A stretch of 64,000 bases of DNA from Sulfurimonas hongkongensis (GCF_000445475.1 NZ_AUPZ01000007.1:1-64000), one strand, 5' to 3'. Positions 44,551 to 54,201 are shown, numbered from the stretch's first letter. Notes: generated by a model not told the origin, from the letters alone. Numbers and translations are program-made.

Positions 44551-45905
44551 TGAAATTTTCAAATTTGGCTTTATCAAAAGAGATGTTAGCAAACTTGGAA
44601 GATATTGGCTACAAAGAGATGACAGAAGCTCAAGCTCAAGCACTACCTTTCATACTAGAGGGTAAAGATGTAGTAGCCCAGGCAAAAACTGGAAGTGGTA
44701 AGACTGCAGCTTTTGGAATTGGGCTACTTGAAAAACTCGATGTTAAAAAGTTTAAGCCACAATCTTTAGTGCTTTGTCCAACAAGAGAGCTCGCAGATCA
44801 AGTGGCAAAAGAGCTTAGACTCTTAGCTCGGGCTACTCACAATGTTAAGATTCTAACTCTTTGTGGAGGTGCGGCTTTTGGCCCACAGCTAGGATCTCTA
44901 AGACATGGCGCTCACATAGTTGTTGGGACTTGTGGACGGATTTTAAAGCATCTTAAAAAAGAGAGTTTGAGCCTTGATGAGCTTGATATTTTAGTCCTTG
45001 ATGAAGCCGATAGAATGTTAGATATGGGTTTTAGCGATGAGATAAATGAGATACTATCATTTTGTAAAAAGAGAAAACAGACACTACTTTTCTCAGCTAC
45101 TTATACTGATGAAGTAAAGGATATTGCTAGTACCATCACGCATGAAGCGGAGTTTGTAAAAACAACTTCAAAAGAGGTAGCAAATAAGATAAAAGAGAGA
45201 TTTTACGAATCTAATGACAAGCTAGATGCCATCATCAAGATACTAAGTAATTTTGAACTAGACAATGCCATTATCTTTACAAACACAAAGATAGAAGCTG
45301 ATGAGCTTGCCAAAAACCTACAAAAAGTAAAGATAGATGCACTTGCAATTCACGGAGATTTAGAGCAGTACGACAGAACTGATGTCTTAGTTCAGTTTGC
45401 AAACAAGAGTTGCCCGATTCTCATAGCAACAGATGTAGCGGCTCGTGGACTAGACATAAAAGAGCTGACTATGGTTATAAACTACGATCTGCCTCACTCT
45501 CCTGAGATCTACACTCACCGTATCGGCAGAACAGGTCGTGCTGGATGCGAGGGTTTGGCTTTTAGTCTCTACACTGCTTATGAGAGCGACAAAGCGGATG
45601 AGTATAGAGATGCCCAAAGAGAGTTTTTAGACATAAGTGAGTTAAAAGTTGTAAACGGATTTGAGATGAAACCGAAATTTATCACGCTTGTGATCGAGGG
45701 TGGAAAAAAAGATAAACTTAGAGCTGGAGATATTTTAGGAGCTCTTACAAAAGATGCAAATATAAGTGGAAGTAGCATTGGAAAGATCGATATCTACGAT
45801 AGACAGAGCTATGTTGCTATAGAGAGTTCTATGATTGATGCAGCGCATGAAAAACTCAAAAATTCTAAGATAAAAGCTAAAAAATTCTCTTTGTGGATTT
45901 TTTAA
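44550..45905 (+). CDS. dbpA: DbpA-type DEAD-box RNA helicase
   Basis: The 451-residue helicase has motif I AKTGSGKTAA, motif II VLDEADRM, motif III SAT and motif VI HRIGRTGRAG. The last 75 residues form the DbpA RNA-binding domain (FITLVIEGGKKDKLRAGDIL), which directs the family to 23S rRNA during ribosome assembly. It starts on the last base of the YwbE-like gene frame. Length is normal. Confidence 0.92.
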   Translation: MKFSNLALSKEMLANLEDIGYKEMTEAQAQALPFILEGKDVVAQAKTGSGKTAAFGIGLLEKLDVKKFKPQSLVLCPTRELADQVAKELRLLARATHNVKILTLCGGAAFGPQLGSLRHGAHIVVGTCGRILKHLKKESLSLDELDILVLDEADRMLDMGFSDEINEILSFCKKRKQTLLFSATYTDEVKDIASTITHEAEFVKTTSKEVANKIKERFYESNDKLDAIIKILSNFELDNAIIFTNTKIEADELAKNLQKVKIDALAIHGDLEQYDRTDVLVQFANKSCPILIATDVAARGLDIKELTMVINYDLPHSPEIYTHRIGRTGRAGCEGLAFSLYTAYESDKADEYRDAQREFLDISELKVVNGFEMKPKFITLVIEGGKKDKLRAGDILGALTKDANISGSSIGKIDIYDRQSYVAIESSMIDAAHEKLKNSKIKAKKFSLWIF

Positions 45906-45954
45906 AAATATCTAAATTATAATAAAAAAAGTCTCATATAGTATAGTCTTGTGT

Positions 45955-45960
45955 TATAAT
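45955..45960 (+). promoter_or_regulatory. Probable promoter -10 box of the HiPIP gene
   Basis: TTGTGTTATAATAAAT gives a perfect TATAAT 46 bases before the start codon at 46006. Confidence 0.45.
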
Positions 45961-46005
45961 AAATCTTATCGATTTTGCGATACTAACATAAGCTAGGAGG
46001 CTATT

Positions 46006-46257
46006 ATGGAAGATTTATCGAGAAGAGTGTTTTTTAGATATATGGCGGTGCTTGGGCTTGCTACTTTTAGTGCCACACCTTTACTCGCAAAAGGAAGCAA
46101 GGCTCAGTACAACTATCAAGAAACCCCAAAAGATGGGAAGATTTGCGCTGATTGTATGCACTTTTTACCTAAGACGAACGAATGTAGAATGGTTGAAGGT
46201 TCTATAAATCCACAAGGCTGGTGTTCAGCTTACTATGAGAGACCTAAAAAGAAATAG
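46006..46257 (+). CDS. High-potential iron-sulfur protein (HiPIP)
   Basis: The 83-residue precursor has a twin-arginine-like signal (SRRVFFRYMAVLGLATFSA). A very short mature part has four Cys in HiPIP spacing (ICADCMHF, CRMVEG, WCSAYY) for one 4Fe-4S cluster. Such proteins carry electrons in the periplasm. ATG follows AGGAGG. Confidence 0.88.
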   Translation: MEDLSRRVFFRYMAVLGLATFSATPLLAKGSKAQYNYQETPKDGKICADCMHFLPKTNECRMVEGSINPQGWCSAYYERPKKK

Positions 46258-46354
46258 ACAAATGGATGAGTGAGTTTTAAAAGCAGATAAGTTCATCCAT
46301 CTAAGTTCTTTATGTGTATAATATATTTATTTATATCTAAATATTGGAAAAACA

Positions 46355-47959
46355 GTGAATATATTATCAAAAGATGCCCCGCTAGAAGTCTCGATCAAAA
46401 AGATGAAAAAAGTCTTAGAAGATATTGGATGTAAAACTAACATCTCAGAGGGGCATCATCCACTACAAAACTGCTACTCTCTAAATCTTAGCTCCCATGA
46501 AGCTCCAAATCACATCTACTCAAATGGAAAAGGTACACTTAAAGAGTCTGCTATGGCTAGCGCTTATGGGGAGTATATTGAGAGGCTTCAAACAAATCTT
46601 TTTTTTAGCGATTTTTACATTCCAAACCAAAAACACTATCCTGATGAAGTGGCATTTGAGCTTGATGGTGATTTTTTAAATGAGGAGTTGCTAGATATTT
46701 ATGATGCAAGTGGTGAACTTATGGGAGAAGACTTTGTTGACTTTAATTCTGGGTATAGTGACAGAGTTATCTCACTACCATTTCTAAAATTCTCTACAAA
46801 AGAGAAGATATATTTTCCTATAAATCTTTTGCACAACCTCTATGTTAGTAATGGCTTAGCCGCTGGAAATACAAGAAATGAGGCTCAAGTTCAAGCTCTT
46901 AGTGAGATTTATGAGAGATATGTTAAGTTTGAGATTATAAAAAATGGCTACGCTCTGCCAAAGTTTCCGCAAAGTGTTATAGAACCATTTACAAAGCTAA
47001 ATGAAGATGTTATAGCGCTCCGTAAGCTTGGGTATATTGTAGAAGTTCTTGATGCCTCACTTCGCGGAGTCTTTCCAGTCACTGCTATCTCGCTAATAAA
47101 TCCAAAAAACTCAACTCTCTTTGTCTCTTTTGGCGCACATCCTATCCTTGAAGTGAGCCTAGAGCGAACTATGACAGAACTTATGCAGGGTCGCTCTCTT
47201 GATAGGCTTGATGATTTTGAGTCTCCTACTTTTGATATGAGTGTAGTGCGTGATAGCTTCAACTTAGAGTCTCACTTTGTGGACTCAAATGCGAAGCTAG
47301 GGTTTGGTTTTTTAAGCTCAAAAAAAAGTTTTGAATACTCACCTTGGAAGTACGATATAGAGATGGATGAGTTTGAATTTTTAACAGGTATTGCTAAAGA
47401 GCTGGGCAAGGAGATCTATCTAAGGGAGTATGATTATCTAGGCTTTTACTCATGTCAGATGCTCATTCCTAGCATCTCAGAGGTTTATCCTATAGAAGAT
47501 TTAGTATATAACAACAAAAATAGTGCAAAAGCTATCCGCGATATGGTTTTAAACCCTAATGACTATGATGCTGAGGATATACAAGAAGCAGTTATCTCGC
47601 TTGATGACTCTTTGAATATGGAGAAATACATAGGTGTTATCTTTAAAGACAACTTCACAATGTTAGAGTTTAAAGCACAGCTGTATCTTCTTTTGGATGA
47701 GAGAGACGCAGCACTAGAATTTTTACAATTTAGTACAAAAAAAGATGCAAAAATCATCTCAGAACTTATTTACATGGAAGAAGCGGGACTTGATTTTGAA
47801 GACTACTCAGAGGCTCTTTTTAATGTTTTTTCAAAACAAAGCGTAGAAAAAGCACAAAGAGTTCTTAAAAAAGAGGAGCTTTTTATAGACCTTACCCTTC
47901 ATGATGATTACTATAATGTGTTAGCGATGTATGATAGGCTTGAGAAGAAAAAATCTTAG
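46355..47959 (+). CDS. ycaO: YcaO-type protein
   Basis: The 534-residue protein has a YcaO domain in the first two thirds. ATP-binding motifs include SAMASAYGEYIERLQ and GNTRNEAQVQALSEIYERYVK. A helical C-terminal extension is as in E. coli YcaO, which is linked to RimO methylthiolation of ribosomal protein S12. No peptide-natural-product genes are near, so a stand-alone ribosomal role is more likely than azoline formation. The start is GTG at 46355. Confidence 0.88.
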   Translation: MNILSKDAPLEVSIKKMKKVLEDIGCKTNISEGHHPLQNCYSLNLSSHEAPNHIYSNGKGTLKESAMASAYGEYIERLQTNLFFSDFYIPNQKHYPDEVAFELDGDFLNEELLDIYDASGELMGEDFVDFNSGYSDRVISLPFLKFSTKEKIYFPINLLHNLYVSNGLAAGNTRNEAQVQALSEIYERYVKFEIIKNGYALPKFPQSVIEPFTKLNEDVIALRKLGYIVEVLDASLRGVFPVTAISLINPKNSTLFVSFGAHPILEVSLERTMTELMQGRSLDRLDDFESPTFDMSVVRDSFNLESHFVDSNAKLGFGFLSSKKSFEYSPWKYDIEMDEFEFLTGIAKELGKEIYLREYDYLGFYSCQMLIPSISEVYPIEDLVYNNKNSAKAIRDMVLNPNDYDAEDIQEAVISLDDSLNMEKYIGVIFKDNFTMLEFKAQLYLLLDERDAALEFLQFSTKKDAKIISELIYMEEAGLDFEDYSEALFNVFSKQSVEKAQRVLKKEELFIDLTLHDDYYNVLAMYDRLEKKKS

Positions 47960-48102
47960 CATAAGTGTTTAAACTTTTGTATCCTTAAAGTGAGCAGAGA
48001 ATCTTTATTGATACTTAACCTATTATCTGCTACAGTGAGGCATTAGTAGTTTCTATCAAAAGAAAACATAAGTTTTCAAACTAAAAATAAAAAGGAATTA
48101 TC

Positions 48103-48534
48103 ATGGAGTCAAATTTAATTATAATAGTTGATTTACAACATTTCAAGTTATTTAAAGTCAAGCAAGATCCTTTAAAAAGAGAGTCTGTTGAAATGATTAA
48201 GAGTAGTAAAAATCTTGATTTTTACTTAAAAGCTGATGAAAAATATTCAGATAGAAAAGGAAATTTTACAAGTAAACAGAGTAGTGGCTCTAATGAAAAT
48301 CAGAATCTTGAACTTGAAGAAGAGCGCCGAAGAATCCAGGATATTGCAGATCATATTTCTGAGATTTTAGGCAAGTATAGTCATTCATCTTGGTATTTCG
48401 CAGCACCAGAAGCTATTAATAATCAAATTGTTGAGTTGCTTGACAAAAAGGATATAGAAAATATGGAAATAAATCTTAAATTAAATTTGGCTAATACTCC
48501 AAATGATAAGATATTAGATTATTTTTCAAAATAA
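48103..48534 (+). CDS. Host-attachment-protein-like (baeRF group) small protein
   Basis: The 143-residue soluble protein has the general pattern of the host-attachment/baeRF family: an initial strand LIIIVDLQHFKLFKV, a charged middle segment with DRKGNF, and WYFAAPEAINNQIVELL towards the end. The family name comes from Agrobacterium attachment work and does not define function. ATG follows AAAAAGGAA. Confidence 0.6.
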   Translation: MESNLIIIVDLQHFKLFKVKQDPLKRESVEMIKSSKNLDFYLKADEKYSDRKGNFTSKQSSGSNENQNLELEEERRRIQDIADHISEILGKYSHSSWYFAAPEAINNQIVELLDKKDIENMEINLKLNLANTPNDKILDYFSK

Positions 48535-48535
48535 A

Positions 48536-48554
48536 AAGGGTGCTAATCACCCTT
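48536..48554 (+). terminator. Hairpin after the 143-residue gene
   Basis: AAGGGTG and CACCCTT form a perfect seven-base stem just after the stop codon; the T-run is poor. Confidence 0.45.
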
Positions 48555-48613
48555 ATGTCGTGACAATCTAAGTTTATCAACTACTCAAGCCTATTCCTAT
48601 AAATCGAGTTTTG

Positions 48614-49408
48614 CTAGCTGATAAACTTATCAAACAGATATTTTATCTCTTCATTTGAGATCTTATACCCAAATTTTTCTCTTAAGATGGAAGTGAACTC
48701 TTTTTTGGTTTTTATGATAACTTCATCTTTTTTCTCTTTAGACATCTCATGATAGGAGTTGTTTTTTAGGGAGTAAATCTTTTTATCTGTTATCTTTGAG
48801 AGGACAAGATTGTTCACAAAGGGTGCATCTTTATGTTTAGAAGAGTAAAAGTGACCCATCTCAAAATCTTGCTCGTTGTGTTTAGTCAGATCAAAGGAGT
48901 AGAGAGTATAGGGACCTTCTTTACGTAGCATTGTTAGCTCAAAGTTATTTGCATCTAGCTCCTTTACGATATAGTCTCTTTCAAATATAGTCTTTGTTGG
49001 AGTATCTCCAAATCTGATAGCTGAGTTAGGTGACATAAATGAAAAACCTGCATCTACGATGTATCTCTCGCCCCTAAAAGATAAAAGTGTAAAGCGATGA
49101 GTCTTTGGCACATCTACCTTTTGGTTGTTTAAAACTCTTGCAAATGGAGCCTCTACTTCAAAGCCAAAATATTTTAAAGCCTCATATATGAGCTTGTTAT
49201 GCTCAAAACAGTAACCGCCCTTTTTTTCTTCTATCATTTTTTGTACTATTGCTTTTAACTCTAGGGATATCTCATCGCCAAGTAAAACAGGGATATTGCA
49301 AAAGTAGAGTGATTGTAGATGTTTTTTAATGAAATCATTTATATCAGAAATACTGTTTGGTTTTTTCTCTACACTTATGCTCTGTAAATAACGCTCTATT
49401 GCTTGCAT
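48614..49408 (-). CDS. Arylamine N-acetyltransferase family protein
   Basis: The 264-residue protein has the NAT catalytic triad: Cys67 in KKGGYCFEHN, His104 in KTHRFTLL and Asp119 in YIVDAGF. It would move acetyl from acetyl-CoA to an amine or related nucleophile; the natural substrate is unknown. Length is normal. It stands alone, divergent from the FapA-type gene. Confidence 0.9.
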   Translation of the reverse strand: MQAIERYLQSISVEKKPNSISDINDFIKKHLQSLYFCNIPVLLGDEISLELKAIVQKMIEEKKGGYCFEHNKLIYEALKYFGFEVEAPFARVLNNQKVDVPKTHRFTLLSFRGERYIVDAGFSFMSPNSAIRFGDTPTKTIFERDYIVKELDANNFELTMLRKEGPYTLYSFDLTKHNEQDFEMGHFYSSKHKDAPFVNNLVLSKITDKKIYSLKNNSYHEMSKEKKDEVIIKTKKEFTSILREKFGYKISNEEIKYLFDKFIS

Positions 49409-49526
49409 CTATCTCTCACTTTTTAAAATATATTGGTATTATATATAAAAAGAACTAATCTATTATTTAACAGAAATGGGTATAATTAAAGCGAATTTTG
49501 ATTTAAATCAGGCAAAAGAGCTAAAC

Positions 49527-51392
49527 ATGACTGACTCTATAGATATCTCAACAAACAATGTTTACAAAGAACTCCTACGCATTGCTGCACAAAATTCTAT
49601 ACCCATCTCAAGACTCTATATCCGCATCAATGAGATACAAACTTTTACAAAAAACAAGGACGCAAGCCTTGTTAAGCTCTCTGATGCAGAGCTTAATAAA
49701 TATGCAACAGAAGAGGAGTACTTAAGAGATGCAACTATAGAGCTCGAACAACATTATGACATTACAGTTAGCCCTTACTATAAAGGGTATCCCTTTTTAA
49801 GGATGATAAGTGAGATAGAATTTAATGAAGATGAAACTCTTGCTTACTTTGTGATTAAAAGAGGTTCTCAGATAGAGTATTATGATAATATTTATGATGA
49901 TTTTCTAGACTATATAGATGAAAAAAAGCTAAGAGCAGGTATCTTGTTTTATCTCTTTGATGTTGAGTTTGAGACAAGCATAGAAGAGTTTGTAAAAGCC
50001 ATAAAAAGAGTAAAAAAGGTCGTTTTTAAAGAGGATAAAAAGATACTCGTAGCAAAAGGTTTAGAAGCAGTAGAATCTATAGAAGCTCAGCTACATATGA
50101 GCATAGAAGAGAGAAATAGTGTTGGAGCTGAGGATAGCTCAGGCAGAGTTGACTACTCAAACAGAGGTTTTATGCTTAGTTGTTCTGAGGGTGAAGAGCT
50201 TTTTGAGTTTATAAAGCCTCAGCAAGGCAAACATGGCAGAACTTGCAAGGGCAAAATCATTGAAGTTAAAAGTGTAAATTTAGATGTATCTCCCACATTT
50301 ACAGTCGAAGATGGCATAGAGATTCAAGATAGCTTTGATAACATTAAATATCTCTCAAAAAAAAGTGGTTATCTTGTAAAAAATGGTAATGAGTACGATG
50401 TTGCAAATACTATAGATGTAGATGAGATATCTTTTAAAACTACAGGAACAATTAACTCTAACTTAGATTCTGAGATAACCATAAATGTAGTAAAAAACAA
50501 TCCCTTAGAAGACGCTATAGAAGAGGGCATGCAGGTTAAGGTTCAAAATATTTTCATTCAAGGAAGTGTTGGCCCAAATACCCAAATAGAAGCTAGAGAA
50601 GTAAAAGTTGAGGGACAAACGCATGGAGAATCTTTCATAAAGTGCATAAATGCCTCCATCAGCCTTCACAAGGGAAAAGTTATAGCTAGAAAAGTTGAGG
50701 TCAAAAATTTAGAAGGAGGAGAAATTATAGCCGATGAAGCTATAGTTAAAAGTGCTACAAGAGGGAGAATAAGAGCAAAAAAAATAACAATCGAGACCTT
50801 AGGCTCACATGTAACGATGGAAGCATCTCAATATATAGAGATACAAAAGGTCAAAGGTGAGGAGAATGAATTTATCTTGGACTCTTTGATAAATAGTGGT
50901 TTTGATGATAGCAAAACAGATGACGATATATACTTTAAAAAGATAAAAGAGGAGTTTGATGAGCTACAAAGTAAGTTTAAAGCTAGTGCTAGAAAAGTGA
51001 AAGAGAGCCTAAAATCGTGCCAAAAGATAAAAGATCTCATCATCAAAAATCAAAATGAAAAAGAAGAGATACCCTCAGCTCTCATAAAAAATTTTAAAAT
51101 TTGCAAAGTCATCAGGGTTCAATATAAAAAATTAAAAGAAAAACTTGAGTATAAGCAAGCTCAGTACGATAAGGCAAAAGATAAGATACAACAAGCTTAT
51201 CCAGATATATTTGAGGCTAGAATACTTCTAGGCGAGCCTCTAAGAGGCTTTAATCATATAAGGTATAAACTTCACAATCCAAATAGAGAGATAGAGCTTA
51301 GAACTAATGAAAGAATGACTAAAAAAACTTTTGAACTCTATGAAGATGATGATGGAGTGCTAAAAATTATCAACTCAAAAACAAGGAGCTAA
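49527..51392 (+). CDS. FapA-family (DUF342) protein
   Basis: The protein has about 621 residues. The middle part (about 230-430) is a right-handed beta-helix of the FapA type, with repeats such as GSVGPNTQIEAREVKVEG and GGEIIADEAIVKSATRG. A long coiled coil follows at about 460-560. FapA-family proteins are tied to polymer or surface organisation and cell-envelope tasks; the role here is unknown. ATG at 49527 has a purine stretch upstream; an in-frame ATG at 49476 has none, but cannot be excluded. Confidence 0.8.
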   Translation: MTDSIDISTNNVYKELLRIAAQNSIPISRLYIRINEIQTFTKNKDASLVKLSDAELNKYATEEEYLRDATIELEQHYDITVSPYYKGYPFLRMISEIEFNEDETLAYFVIKRGSQIEYYDNIYDDFLDYIDEKKLRAGILFYLFDVEFETSIEEFVKAIKRVKKVVFKEDKKILVAKGLEAVESIEAQLHMSIEERNSVGAEDSSGRVDYSNRGFMLSCSEGEELFEFIKPQQGKHGRTCKGKIIEVKSVNLDVSPTFTVEDGIEIQDSFDNIKYLSKKSGYLVKNGNEYDVANTIDVDEISFKTTGTINSNLDSEITINVVKNNPLEDAIEEGMQVKVQNIFIQGSVGPNTQIEAREVKVEGQTHGESFIKCINASISLHKGKVIARKVEVKNLEGGEIIADEAIVKSATRGRIRAKKITIETLGSHVTMEASQYIEIQKVKGEENEFILDSLINSGFDDSKTDDDIYFKKIKEEFDELQSKFKASARKVKESLKSCQKIKDLIIKNQNEKEEIPSALIKNFKICKVIRVQYKKLKEKLEYKQAQYDKAKDKIQQAYPDIFEARILLGEPLRGFNHIRYKLHNPNREIELRTNERMTKKTFELYEDDDGVLKIINSKTRS

Positions 51393-51396
51393 GAAG

Positions 51397-51594
51397 ATGG
51401 GATGGACTTGTCAACATGACCATAAAGGGTATTGTAAACTTGTTAAAAAACCTTGTGTTCCTGGTATGAAAGGGTGTACTTTGAAAAAGAGTGACTACAT
51501 CTTTACTACAGGAAACTTTGAAGAGGACAAAAAAGCAAAAGAAGAAAATAAAGAACAAGAGATAGATTTTGCAGCACTAGCTAGAAGCAACTAG
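51397..51594 (+). CDS. Small Cys-rich protein
   Basis: This 65-residue protein has four Cys and two His in the first 28 residues (CQHDHKGYC, KPCVPGMKGC), likely a metal site, and an acidic helical tail. It starts four bases after the FapA-type gene, so it is co-transcribed. Function is unknown. Confidence 0.7.
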   Translation: MGWTCQHDHKGYCKLVKKPCVPGMKGCTLKKSDYIFTTGNFEEDKKAKEENKEQEIDFAALARSN

Positions 51595-52280
51595 TCCCAA
51601 AATTTCAGAGGATCTGGGTGTAAAAAGGTGTAGTTAAGTTCATCTATAATCTTTTGTGAGTTTACTATACGATGGCTTTTGCCCTCAAAGGTACCAAGCT
51701 CAAAGCCAAAGACTAAAGAGTTTTTTTTATGAACATCAGATCTTAGTGGATGCAGAGGTGCAACTAGATTGTAGATACCACTGACAATGTCTTGAGCTAT
51801 CAACTCTTTTGTGATGGCGATGACATCATCTCTGTGTATGTAGTTTACATACGAGTCGCAAAATGAAGAAGCACTCTTCCATCTACCTGAAATTCTATCT
51901 TCACCCATCAAACCGCCAAGACGCAAAATAATAAGATTTTTGTTTAAATCTTGCATAAGTATTTCAGCCTCTCTTTGGAGTGCTATCTCTGTTATGATGG
52001 CATCTTCATTAACTTCTTCATCAAACTCTCTATAAACAGAGGTGGAACTCATAAGTATGATGGTAGTTTTATTTGAGATTAGTTTAGAGAATTTTTTTAG
52101 AGTTTGTAAATAGTTGTTTTTTGTATTGATGGCGATGATGATGATATCTCTTTGCCAAAATGAAATTTTTGTATCTGTAGTTTTTCTCTTATAGCACTCA
52201 GTGTCAAAAGAGTTACTTAGTTGCTCTTTGAGCTTTTTTCCCAGCCATCCACAACCAATGATGCCTATGCTTTTTTTCAT
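51591..52280 (-). CDS. NAD(P)-dependent epimerase-like protein (YeeZ type)
   Basis: The 229-residue protein begins with a Rossmann motif IGIIGCGWLGKKL and has STSVYREF near 90, similar to extended SDR/YeeZ proteins. The reaction is unknown. It is the last gene of a five-gene minus-strand unit with ATGA-type overlaps starting at 54127. Its 3' end overlaps the convergent Cys-rich gene by four bases. Confidence 0.75.
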   Translation of the reverse strand: MKKSIGIIGCGWLGKKLKEQLSNSFDTECYKRKTTDTKISFWQRDIIIIAINTKNNYLQTLKKFSKLISNKTTIILMSSTSVYREFDEEVNEDAIITEIALQREAEILMQDLNKNLIILRLGGLMGEDRISGRWKSASSFCDSYVNYIHRDDVIAITKELIAQDIVSGIYNLVAPLHPLRSDVHKKNSLVFGFELGTFEGKSHRIVNSQKIIDELNYTFLHPDPLKFWD

Positions 52281-52570
52281 CTCTTTGGATCGTTTTTATT
52301 GTAACTTTTTTTGATAAGGATTAGCTCATAAACAGAGATTTTTTCTCCCGCTTCATCAATTAGTTTATCAGTGTCGCTAAACTTACCTTTCATCTCATTT
52401 ATAGCTTTATAGCCAGCTGGTTTAATTTCGCTCATAGCTATGTTTATAGATGCTGCCCACATAAGGACGATTACAAGCCAGACAGTTTTTTTTGCCCCAG
52501 CGTAAACACCTATGAAGTGAAAAATTATACTTAAAACTATCCCAACAATTAAAATAATACTCAAGCTCAT
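52277..52570 (-). CDS. Small membrane protein
   Basis: The 97-residue protein has two transmembrane segments (about 3-24 and 29-47) and a charged C-terminal part. No family is recognised. Its ATG overlaps the TGA of the 53-residue gene and its own stop overlaps the next gene, so translation is coupled on both sides. Confidence 0.75.
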   Translation of the reverse strand: MSLSIILIVGIVLSIIFHFIGVYAGAKKTVWLVIVLMWAASINIAMSEIKPAGYKAINEMKGKFSDTDKLIDEAGEKISVYELILIKKSYNKNDPKR

Positions 52571-52728
52571 CTGTTTATACTCTCTCCTCGTGGTTTCATT
52601 TTAAGACCTGTGTCTTTTATCATCTTATCTCCAAATTTCATGACACCCATAGTCCCTGCTATCATCAAAACTATAACTAAAAACAAAAAGATAATTGCCA
52701 TAGAATAGCGTTTTAGTATCTCTTTCAT
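52567..52728 (-). CDS. Very short membrane protein (53 residues)
   Basis: The frame runs from ATG at 52728 to TGA at 52567-52569. It encodes MKEILKRYSMAIIFLFLVIV and on: one transmembrane helix (about 9-28) followed by a basic tail. Both ends overlap the neighbours in ATGA form (start with the stop of the 131-residue gene, stop with the start of the 97-residue gene). That exact fit is strong evidence that it is real. Confidence 0.75.
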   Translation of the reverse strand: MKEILKRYSMAIIFLFLVIVLMIAGTMGVMKFGDKMIKDTGLKMKPRGESINR

Positions 52729-53120
52729 TGCGCTTCTGGCTCTGGTTCTATACCATCAAATTCTATACACCTTGAACTATGAAAATCTCTCTCATAATCA
52801 TCATTTTTGAACTTATTGTCTTCAAGTCTCCAACCCAACTCTTTTGAGAGCAAAACTGATCTTGAGACGCTTCGTTGCATCTTGTTCTCACAAATGACAG
52901 TTTCGCCATTCTCAAAGATAGCTTGAACACCCTCCATACGAGAGGTCGTCATAAAATAGTGTGCCATAATCATGATAACTAGGATTGACCCTACACTTAA
53001 CATTCCTCTCTTAAATGCAACTTTTGGCATAAACTCTCTTGTTGTGACAATTGCTGTTACACTTAGTATAAAGATACCTATGACTATGTAAACAATCTCT
53101 AGTTCAATAAATAGTTCCAT
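52725..53120 (-). CDS. Membrane protein with soluble C-terminal domain
   Basis: The 131-residue protein has two transmembrane helices (about 8-27 and 40-58) and a soluble domain with two Cys (VICENK and SSRCIEF). No family is recognised. It overlaps the siroheme decarboxylase gene by one base, so it belongs to the haem-linked unit. Confidence 0.75.
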   Translation of the reverse strand: MELFIELEIVYIVIGIFILSVTAIVTTREFMPKVAFKRGMLSVGSILVIMIMAHYFMTTSRMEGVQAIFENGETVICENKMQRSVSRSVLLSKELGWRLEDNKFKNDDYERDFHSSRCIEFDGIEPEPEAQ

Positions 53121-54127
53121 TATGATTCACCTCTTTGATATTTTTCTTCCCACTCATCCATAGCTTTAGTAAAGTACTCGATACGAACTTTTTTAAACTC
53201 TCTTGAGCTATAGAGAGGCATATGCGATTTTGACTCTATCTCTTTTGCCATCTCAGCGATGATGGAGTCTGTTTCCTCTTTTGTTTTACCATGAACCATG
53301 GTAAAAAGATTATATGGCCAGTTTGGATATTTTGGGCGAAGATAGCAGTGGCTAACCGCACTAAATGCAGCAGCTTTTGCACCAATTTCCTCGCCTTTTG
53401 TCTCATCAACATCCCAAACAACCATAGCGTTTGCATTAAACCCTGCTTTTCTATGGTTTAAAATAGAAGCAAATCTTCTCATAACACCAGCTTCTTGAAG
53501 CTCTTTTAAGATTGAGAAAAATTTTTCATAATCGATACCAAGCTCATCTACCATCTTTTTAAATGGCTCGCTTATCATCTCTATATCATACTGAGCAGCT
53601 CTTACTATTGCATGATGTAGAGGTGTCATCTCGATCTCAGTATGAACAACTTTTTTCACCTCTTCCTTTTTCTCATCTTTGCCAGTTGTATTTAGTTTGA
53701 CATTTATCTTAAAGAGTTTTAGTGTTGGTAGCATGATAAATTCATCTGCTTTTGTAAGTTTAGCTAAAAGTGAAACTGTGCCATCAAGTCCAAGTTTTGA
53801 GTGGGGTGGAACTGCTAGTGTAAACCAGATATTAAAATCATGGTTTCGCTCATAATTGTGAGAGATACCAGGATGAGAGTTTATAATCTTAACTGCATCA
53901 CTAATCTTCTCTTTTGCGATTTTAAAGGCTACTAAAGATGACTTATATCCAAGTCTCTTTGTATCAAATATAGCCGAAGTTTGACGAATAATATTTTTCT
54001 TTTTTTGTTCTTGTAAAATGCTAAGAACTTCATCTTCACTCATGCCTAACTCATCTGCTATAATCTCAAATGGCTTAGCAACTAAAGGAAACTTTTTTTG
54101 TATTCTAGAGAGTATTTCATCTGTCAT
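53120..54127 (-). CDS. Fused siroheme decarboxylase (AhbA-AhbB / NirD-L type)
   Basis: The 335-residue protein has two copies of an AsnC/Lrp-like unit (about 1-150 and 165-335), each with a winged helix and a ligand domain. The second carries HYERNHDFNIWF-like and KYPNWPYNLFTMVHG segments typical of siroheme decarboxylases. It converts siroheme to didecarboxysiroheme for haem d1 (cd1 nitrite reductase) or the alternative haem route. A denitrifier suits the haem d1 reading. A promoter with an FNR-type box lies upstream. Confidence 0.88.
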   Translation of the reverse strand: MTDEILSRIQKKFPLVAKPFEIIADELGMSEDEVLSILQEQKKKNIIRQTSAIFDTKRLGYKSSLVAFKIAKEKISDAVKIINSHPGISHNYERNHDFNIWFTLAVPPHSKLGLDGTVSLLAKLTKADEFIMLPTLKLFKINVKLNTTGKDEKKEEVKKVVHTEIEMTPLHHAIVRAAQYDIEMISEPFKKMVDELGIDYEKFFSILKELQEAGVMRRFASILNHRKAGFNANAMVVWDVDETKGEEIGAKAAAFSAVSHCYLRPKYPNWPYNLFTMVHGKTKEETDSIIAEMAKEIESKSHMPLYSSREFKKVRIEYFTKAMDEWEEKYQRGES

Positions 54128-54187
54128 TTTTATGTTCTTTGTTGTAATTTTATCTAAAGATTGTAAGATAATCTATATTAATAATCG

Positions 54188-54201
54188 TTGATGTACATCA
54201 A
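54188..54201. promoter_or_regulatory. Perfect FNR-type box in a divergent promoter
   Basis: TTGAT-GTAC-ATCAA is a perfect palindrome, centred at 54194.5. To the right a TATGAT box (54225-54230) predicts a start about 42 bases from the centre. To the left, on the minus strand, TACAAT (54165-54160) predicts a start at the same distance. This is the class II spacing of FNR/CRP-family activators, working for both the siroheme decarboxylase unit and the precorrin-2 dehydrogenase gene. Confidence 0.8.
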
